From: Blastomussa wellsi
Taxonomy: Eukaryota > Cnidaria > Anthozoa > Scleractinia > Plerogyridae
DNA: 64,000 nt
Direction of reading: 5' to 3'
NCBI GenBank assembly: GCA_947652115.1
Contig: OX393569.1
Location: 12,057,441-12,121,440, forward strand
In this document: one piece after another, positions 55,401 through 64,000 of the stretch
Numbering within the stretch: position 1 is the first letter of the stretch
Layout of the letters: each line of letters begins with the position of its first letter
Notes under the pieces: model-generated
Database searches by the model: none
Seen by the model: only the letters and a program-made list of their open reading frames with translations
What the model was told of the DNA's origin: nothing
Position numbers and translations under genes: made by a program

Positions 55401-58400
55401 ACCATGGTTATAATACCCAAAATATGGCCAAAATAACCATGGTTATAATACCCAAAATATGGCCAAAATAACCATGGTTACAATACCCAAAATATGGCCA
55501 AACTAACCATGGTTATAATACCCAAAATATGGCCAAAATAACCATGGTTATAATACCCAAAATATGGCCAAAATAACCATGGTTAAAATACCCAAACTAC
55601 TGCCAAAATATGGCCAAAATAACCATGGTTATAATACCCAAAATATGGCCAAAATAACCATTGTTATAATACCCAAAATATGGCCAAAATAACCATGGTT
55701 ATAATACCCAAAATATGGCCAAAATAACCATGGTTATAATACCCAAAATATGGCCAAAATAACCATGGTTATAATACCCAAAATATGGCAAAAATAACCT
55801 TGGTTATAATACCCAAAATATGGCCAAAATAACCATGGTTAAAATACCCAAACTACTGCCAAAATATGGCCAAAATAACCATGGTTATAATACCCAAAAT
55901 ATGGCCAAAATAACCATGGTTATAATACCCAAAATATGGCCCAAATAACCATGGTTAAAATACCCAAACTACTGCCAAAATATGGCAAAAATAACCATGG
56001 TTATAATACCCAAAATATGGCCAAAATAACCATGGTTATAGTACCCAAAATATGGCCAAAATAACCATGGTTATAATACCCAAAATATGGCCAAAATAAC
56101 CATGGTTATAATACCCAAAATATGGCCAAAATAACCATGGTTATAATACCCAAAATATTGCCCAAATAACCATGGTTATAATACCCAAAATATGGCCAAA
56201 ATAACCATGGTTAAAATACCCAAACTACTGCCAAAATATGGCCAAAATAACAATGGTTATAATACCCAAAGTATGTCCAAAATAACCATGGTTATAATAC
56301 CCAAAATATGGCCAAAATAACCATGGTTATAATACCCAAAATGTGGCCAAAATAACCATGGTTATAATACCCAAAATATGGCCAAAATAACCATGGTTAT
56401 AATACCCAAAATATGGCCAAAATAACCATGGTTATNNNNNNNNNNNNNNNNNNNNNNNNNNNNNNNNNNNNNNNNNNNNNNNNNNNNNNNNNNNNNNNNN
56501 NNNNNNNNNNNNNNNNNNNNNNNNNNNNNNNNNNNNNNNNNNNNNNNNNNNNNNNNNNNNNNNNNNNNNNNNNNNNNNNNNNNNNNNNNNNNNNNNNNNN
56601 NNNNNNNNNNNNNNNNNNNNNNNNNNNNNNNNNNNATATGGCCAAAATAACCACGGTTATAATACCCAAAATATGGCCAAAATAACCATGGTTATAATAC
56701 CCAAAATATGGCCAAAATAACCAAGGTTATAATACCCAAAATATGACCAAAATAACCATGGTTATAATACCCAAATTATGGCCAAAATAACCATGGTTAT
56801 AATACCCAAATTATGGCCAAAATAACCATGGTTATAATACCCAAAATATGGCCAAAATAACCATGGTTATAATACCCAAAATATGGCCAAAATAACCATG
56901 GTTATAATACCCAAAATATGGCCAAAATAACCATGGTTATAATACCCAAAATATGGCCAAAATAACCATGGTTATAATACCCAAAATATGGCCCAAATAA
57001 CCATGGTTATAATACCCAAAATATGGCCAAAATAACCATGGTTAAAATACCCAAACTACTGCCAAAATATGGCCAAAATAACCATGGTTATAATACCCAA
57101 AATATGTCCAAAATAACCATGGTTATAATACCCAAAATATGGCCAAAATAACCATGGTTATAATACCCAAAATATGGCCAAAATAACCATGGTTATAGTA
57201 CCCAAAATATTGCCAAAATAACCATGGTTATAATACCCAAAATATGGCCAAAATAACCATGGTTATAATACCCAAAATATGGCCAAAATAACCATGGTTA
57301 TAATACCCAAAATATGGCCAAATTAACCATGGTTATAATACTCAAAATATGGCCAAAATAACCATGGTTATAATACCCAAAATATGGCCAAAATAACCAT
57401 GGTTATAATACCCAAAATATGGCCAAAATAACCATGGTTATAATACCCAAAATATGGCCAAAATAACCATGGTTAAAATAACCAATCTACTGCCAAAATA
57501 TGGCCAAAATAACCATGGTTATAATACCAAAAATATGGCCAAATAACCATGGTTATAATACCCAAAATATGGCCAAAATAACCATGATTACAATACCCAA
57601 AATATGGCCAAAATAACCATGGTTATAATACCCAAAATATGGCCCAAATAACCATGGTTATAATACCCAAAATATGGCCAAAATAACCATGGTTAAAATA
57701 CCCAAACTACTGCCAAAATATGGCCACAATAACCGTGGTTATAATACCCAAAATATGGCCCAAATAACCATGGTTATAATACCCAAAATATGGCCAAAAT
57801 AACCATGGTTAAAATACCCAAACTACTGCCAAAATATGGCCACAATAACCGTGGTTATAATACCCAAAATATGGCCAAAATAACCATGGTTATAGTACTC
57901 AAAATATGGCCAAAATAACCATGGTTATAATACCCAAAATATCGCCAAAATAACCATGGTTATAATACCCAAAATATGGCCAAAATAACCATGGTTATAA
58001 TACCCAAAATATGGCCAAAATAACCATGGTTATAATACCCAAAATATGGCCCAAATAACCATGGTTATAATACCCAAAATATGGCCAAAATAACCATGGT
58101 TAAAATACCCAAACTACTGCCAAAATATGGCCACAATAACCGTGGTTATAATACCCAAAATATGGCCAAAATAACCATGGTTATAATACCCAAAATATGG
58201 CCAAAATAACCAAGGTTATAATACCCAAAATATGACAAAAATAACCATGGTTATAATACCCAAAATATGGCCAAAATAACCATGGTTAAAATACCCAAAC
58301 TACTGCCAAAATATGGCCAAAATAACCATGGTTATAATACCCAAAATATGGCCAAAATAACCATGGTTATAATACCCAAAATATGGCCAAAATAACCATG

Positions 58401-61400
58401 GTTATAATACCCAAAATATGGCCAAAATAACCATGGTTATAATACCCAAAATATGGCCAAAATAACCATGGTTATAATACCCAAAATATGGCCAAAATAA
58501 CCATGGTTATAATACCCAAAATATGGCCAAAATAACCATGGTTAAAATACCCAAAATATGGCCAAAATAACCATGGTTATAATACCCAAAATATGGCCAA
58601 ATTAACCATGGTTATAATACCCAAAATATGGCCAAAATAACCATGGTTAAAATACCCAAACTACTGCCAAAATATGGCCACAATAACCGTGGTTATAATA
58701 CCCAAAATATGGCCAAAATAACCATGGTTATATTACCCAAAATATGGCCAAAATAACCACGGTTATAATACCCAAAATATGGCCAAAATAACCATGGTTA
58801 TAATACCCAAAATATGGCCAAAATAACCAAGGTTATAATACCCAAAATATGACCAAAATAACCATGGTTATAATACCCAAATTATGGCCAAAATAACCAT
58901 GGTTATAATACCCAAATTATGGCCAAAATAACCATGGTTATAATACCCAAAATATGGCCAAAATAACCATGGTTATAATACCCAAAATATGGCCAAAATA
59001 ACCATGGTTATAATACCCAAAATATGGCCAAAATAACCATGGTTATAATACCCAAAATATGGCCAAAATAACCATGGTTATAATACCCAAAATATGGCCC
59101 AAATAACCATGGTTATAATACCCAAAATATGGCCAAAATAACCATGGTTAAAATACCCAAACTACTGCCAAAATATGGCCAAAATAACCATGGTTATAAT
59201 ACCCAAAATATGTCCAAAATAACCATGGTTATAATACCCAAAATATGGCCAAAATAACCATGGTTATAATACCCAAAATATGGCCAAAATAACCATGGTT
59301 ATAGTACCCAAAATATTGCCAAAATAACCATGGTTATAATACCCAAAATATGGCCAAAATAACCATGGTTATAATACCCAAAATATGGCCAAAATAACCA
59401 TGGTTATAATACCCAAAATATGGCCAAATTAACCATGGTTATAATACTCAAAATATGGCCAAAATAACCATGGTTATAATACCCAAAATATGGCCAAAAT
59501 AACCATGGTTATAATACCCAAAATATGGCCAAAATAACCATGGTTATAATACCCAAAATATGGCCAAAATAACCATGGTTAAAATAACCAATCTACTGCC
59601 AAAATATGGCCAAAATAACCATGGTTATAATACCAAAAATATGGCCAAATAACCATGGTTATAATACCCAAAATATGGCCAAAATAACCATGATTACAAT
59701 ACCCAAAATATGGCCAAAATAACCATGGTTATAATACCCAAAATATGGCCCAAATAACCATGGTTATAATACCCAAAATATGGCCAAAATAACCATGGTT
59801 AAAATACCCAAACTACTGCCAAAATATGGCCACAATAACCGTGGTTATAATACCCAAAATATGGCCCAAATAACCATGGTTATAATACCCAAAATATGGC
59901 CAAAATAACCATGGTTAAAATACCCAAACTACTGCCAAAATATGGCCACAATAACCGTGGTTATAATACCCAAAATATGGCCAAAATAACCATGGTTATA
60001 GTACTCAAAATATGGCCAAAATAACCATGGTTATAATACCCAAAATATCGCCAAAATAACCATGGTTATAATACCCAAAATATGGCCAAAATAACCATGG
60101 TTATAATACCCAAAATATGGCCAAAATAACCATGGTTATAATACCCAAAATATGGCCCAAATAACCATGGTTATAATACCCAAAATATGGCCAAAATAAC
60201 CATGGTTAAAATACCCAAACTACTGCCAAAATATGGCCACAATAACCGTGGTTATAATACCCAAAATATGGCCAAAATAACCATGGTTATAATACCCAAA
60301 ATATGGCCAAAATAACCAAGGTTATAATACCCAAAATATGACAAAAATAACCATGGTTATAATACCCAAATTATGGCCAAAATAACCATGGTTATAATAC
60401 CCAAATTATGGCCAAAATAACCATGGTTATAATTCCCAAAATATGGCCAAAATAACCATGGTTATAATACCCAAAATATGATCAAAATAACCATGGTTAT
60501 AATACCCAAAATATGGCCAAAATAACCATGGTTATAATACCCAAAATATGGCCAAAATAACCATGGTTATAATACCCAAAATATGGCCAAAATAACCATG
60601 GTTATAATACCCAAAATATGGCGAAAATAACCATGGTTATAATACCCAAAATATGGCCAAAATAACCATGGTTAAAATACCCAAACTACTGCCAAAATAT
60701 GGCTAAAATAACCATTGTTATAATACCCAAAATATCGCCAAAATAACCATTGTTATAATACCCAAAATATGGCCAAAATAACCATGGTTATAATACCCAA
60801 AATATGGCCAAAATAACCATGGTTATAATACCCAAAATATGGCCAAAATAACCATGGTTATAATACCCGAAATATGGCCAAAATAACCATGGTTATAATG
60901 CCCAAAATATGGCCAAAATAACCTTGGTTATAATACCCAAATTATGGCCAAAATAACCATGGTTATAATACCCAAAATATGGCCAAAATAACCATGGTTA
61001 TAATACCCAAAATATGGCCAAAATAACCATGGTTATAATACCCAAAATATGGCCAAAATAACCATGGTTAAAATAACCAAACTACTGCCAAAATATGGCC
61101 AAAATAACCATGGTTATAATACCAAAAATATGGCCAAAATAACCATGGTTATAATAGCCAAAATATGGCCAAAATAACCATGGTTACAATACCCAAAATA
61201 TGGCCAAAATAACCATGGTTATAATACCCAAAATATGGCCAAAATACCCATGGTTATAATACCCGAAATATGGCCAAAGTAACCATGGTTATAATACCAA
61301 AAATATGGCCAAAATAACCATGGTTATAATACCCAAAATATGGCCAAAATAACCATGGTTAAAATACCCAAACTACTGCCAAAATATGGCAAAAATAACC

Positions 61401-64000
61401 ATGGTTATAATACCCAAAATATGGCAAAAATAACCATGGTTATAATACCCAAAATATGGCCAAAATAACCATGGTTATAATACCCAAAATATGGCCCAAA
61501 TAACCATGGTTATAATACCCAAAATATGGCCAAAATAACCATGGTTATAATACCCAAAATATGGCCAAAATAACCATGGTTATAATACCCAAAATATGGC
61601 CAAAATAACCATGGTTATAATACCATAAATATGGCCAAAATAACCAGGGTTATAATACCCAAAATATGGCCAAAATAACCATGGTTATAATACCCAAAAT
61701 ATGGCCAAAATAACCATGGTTATAATACCCAAAATATGGCCAAAATAACCATGGTTAGAATAACCAAACTACTGCCAAAATATGGCCAAAATAACCATGG
61801 TTATAATACCAAAAATATGGCCAAAATAACCATGGTTATAATAGCCAAAATATGGCCAAAATAACCATGGTTACAATACCCAAAATATTGCCAAAATAAC
61901 CATGGTTATAATACCCAAAATATGGCCAAAATAACCATGGTTATAATACCCAAAATATGGCCAAAATAACCATGGTTATAATACCCAAAATATGGCCAAA
62001 ATAACCATGGTTAAAATACCCAAACTACTGCCAAAATATGGCAAAAATAACCATGGTTATAATACCCAAAATATGGCAAAAATAACCATGGTTATAATAC
62101 CCAAAATATGGCCAAAATAACCATGGTTATAATACCCAAAATATGGCCCAAATAACCATGGTTATAATACCCAAAATATGGCCAAAATAACCATGGTTAT
62201 AATACCCAAAATATGGCCAAAATAACCATGGTTATAATACCCAAAATATGGCCAAAATAACCATGGTTATAATACCCAAAATATGGCCAAAATAACCATG
62301 GTTATAATACCCAAAATATGGCCAAAATAACCATGGTTAAAATACCCAAACTACTGCCAAAATATGGCTAAAATAACCATTGTTATAATACCCAAAATAT
62401 GGCCAAAATAACCATTGTTATAATACCCAAAATATGGCCAAAATAACCATGGTTATAATACCCAAAATATGGCCAAAATAACCATGGTTATAATACCCAA
62501 AATATGGCCAAAATAACCATGGTTATAATACCCGAAATATGGCCAAAATAACCATGGTTATAATGCCCAAAATATGGCCAAAATAACCTTGGTTATAATA
62601 CCCAAATTATGGCCAAAATAACCATGGTTATAATACCCAAAATATGGCCAAAATAACCATGGTTATAATACCCAAAATATGGCCAAAATAACCATGGTTA
62701 TAATACCCAAAATATGGCCAAAATAACCATGGTTAAAATAACCAAACTACTGCCAAAATATGGCCAAAATAACCATGGTTATAATACCAAAAATATGGCC
62801 AAAATAACCATGGTTATAATAGCGAAAATATGGCCAAAATAACCATGGTTACAATACCCAAAATATGGCCAAAATAACCATGGTTATAATACCCAAAATA
62901 TGGCCAAAATAACCATGGTTATAATACCCAAAATATGGCCAAAGTAACCATGGTTATAATACCCAAAATATGGCCAAAATAACCATGGTTATAATACCCA
63001 AAATATGGCCAAAATAACCATGGTTAAAATACCCAAACTACTGCCAAAATATGGCAAAAATAACCATGGTTATAATACCCAAAATATGGCAAAAATAACC
63101 ATGGTTATAATACCCAAAATATGGCCAAAATAACCATGGTTATAATACCCAAAATATGGCCAAAATAACCATGGTTATAATAGCCAAAATATGGCCAAAA
63201 TAACCATGGTTACAATACCCAAAATATGGCCAAAATAACCATGGTTATAATACCCAAAATATGGCCAAAATAACCATGGTTATAATACCCAAAATATGGC
63301 CAAAGTAACCATGGTTATAATACCCAAAATATGGCCAAAATAACCATGGTTATAATACCCAAAATATGGCCAAAATAACCATGGTTAAAATACCCAAACT
63401 ACTGCCAAAATATGTCAAAAATAACCATGGTTATAATACCCAAAATATGGCAAAAATAACCATGGTTATAATACCCAAAATATGGCCAAAATAACCATGG
63501 TTATAATACCCAAAATATGGCCCAAATAACCATGGTTATAATACCCAAAATATGGCCAAAATAACCATGGTTATAATACCCAAAATATGGCCAAAATAAC
63601 CATGGTTATAATACCCAAAATATGGCCAAAATAACCATGGTTATAATACCCAAAATATGGCCAAAATAACCAGGGTTATAATACCCAAAATATGGCCAAA
63701 ATAACCATGGTTATAATACCCAAAATATGGCCAAAATAACCATGGTTATCATACCCAAAATATGGCCAAAATAACCATGGTTAAAATAACCAAACTACTG
63801 CCAAAATATGGCCAAAATAACCATGGTTATAATACCAAAAATATGGCCAAAATAACCATGGTTATAATAGCCAAAATATGGCCAAAATAACCATGGTTAC
63901 AATACCCAAAATATTGCCAAAATAACCATGGTTATAATACCCAAAATATGGCCAAAATAACCATGGTTATAATACCCAAAATATGGCCAAAGTAACCATG
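49410..64000. repeat. 35-bp satellite array with 46-bp variant monomers
   Basis: The consensus monomer is CCAAAATAACCATGGTTATA followed by ATACCCAAAATATGG (35 bp). A longer 46-bp form has TTAAAATACCCAAACTACTG in its middle and recurs throughout. The monomer centre ATAACCATGGTTAT is a perfect 14-bp palindrome. The array reaches the window edge, so its full size is unknown. By length it holds about 400 monomers. Higher-order periods of 326, 1,665 and 2,106 bp are seen. There are no genes; ORFs across it are artefacts. Confidence 0.98.
56436..56635. other. Assembly gap of 200 N
   Basis: Exactly 200 unknown bases inside the satellite, probably a placeholder. The true length of the array here is unknown. 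ORFs drawn through it are not real. Confidence 0.99.

Noticed and set aside
56397..56685. 90-residue ORFs on both strands
   Set aside because: They run through the 200-N gap and are artefacts.
49410..64000. CRISPR-like array of regularly spaced repeats
   Set aside because: The whole 35-bp unit is repeated with no unique spacers, in an animal genome; it is a satellite.
49410..64000. Serum-response-factor CArG boxes in each monomer
   Set aside because: CCATATTTTGG has seven A/T bases between CC and GG; the CArG box needs six.

Overview
The window is animal nuclear DNA, most likely from a cnidarian (coral or anemone). It has spliced genes with GT-AG introns, tRNA-derived SINEs, several classes of retrotransposon and DNA transposon, a viral-type Polinton/Maverick insertion and a long satellite array. 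The taxonomic call rests on remembered resemblance of the repeats and Polinton proteins to anthozoan sequences; no search was run.

Layout. 1-4335: a young Ty1/copia retrotransposon on the minus strand, its 3' LTR cut by the window edge. 4337-5797: an integrase-core (DDE) gene, abutting the copia LTR and broken by one in-frame stop. 6683-10331: a host HECT-type E3 ubiquitin ligase gene (minus). 10.4-19.1 kb: gene-poor, with a SINE, a copia gag relic carrying an inserted foldback element, a Merlin-like transposase relic and a second SINE-like unit. 19136-23221: a three-exon SLC19-family vitamin transporter (plus), with a hAT-like element in intron 2. 23730-27163: a decayed Ty3/gypsy element with both LTRs. 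27.2-31.0 kb: noncoding, with simple and palindromic repeats.

31.37-44.6 kb is the most unusual part. It is a decayed Polinton/Maverick (adintovirus-like) element with genes on both strands: protein-primed family B DNA polymerase, packaging ATPase, a candidate major capsid protein, an integrase reduced to its two ends, and at least eight companion proteins I know only as anonymous families. Several are small membrane proteins. In such elements polymerase and integrase serve copying and insertion, and capsid proteins plus ATPase serve particle assembly. Here almost every frame is broken, so the copy is probably dead.

44276-49412: a 3,558-bp tandem duplication whose second unit is incomplete. 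It carries the 5' part of the polymerase gene and a Ty3/gypsy relic, and makes a chimeric ORF at its junction. 49410 to the end: at least 14.5 kb of a 35-bp satellite with interspersed 46-bp variants and nested higher-order periods, interrupted by 200 N. Intact host genes are confined to the HECT gene and the SLC19 gene; the rest is mobile, viral or satellite DNA.
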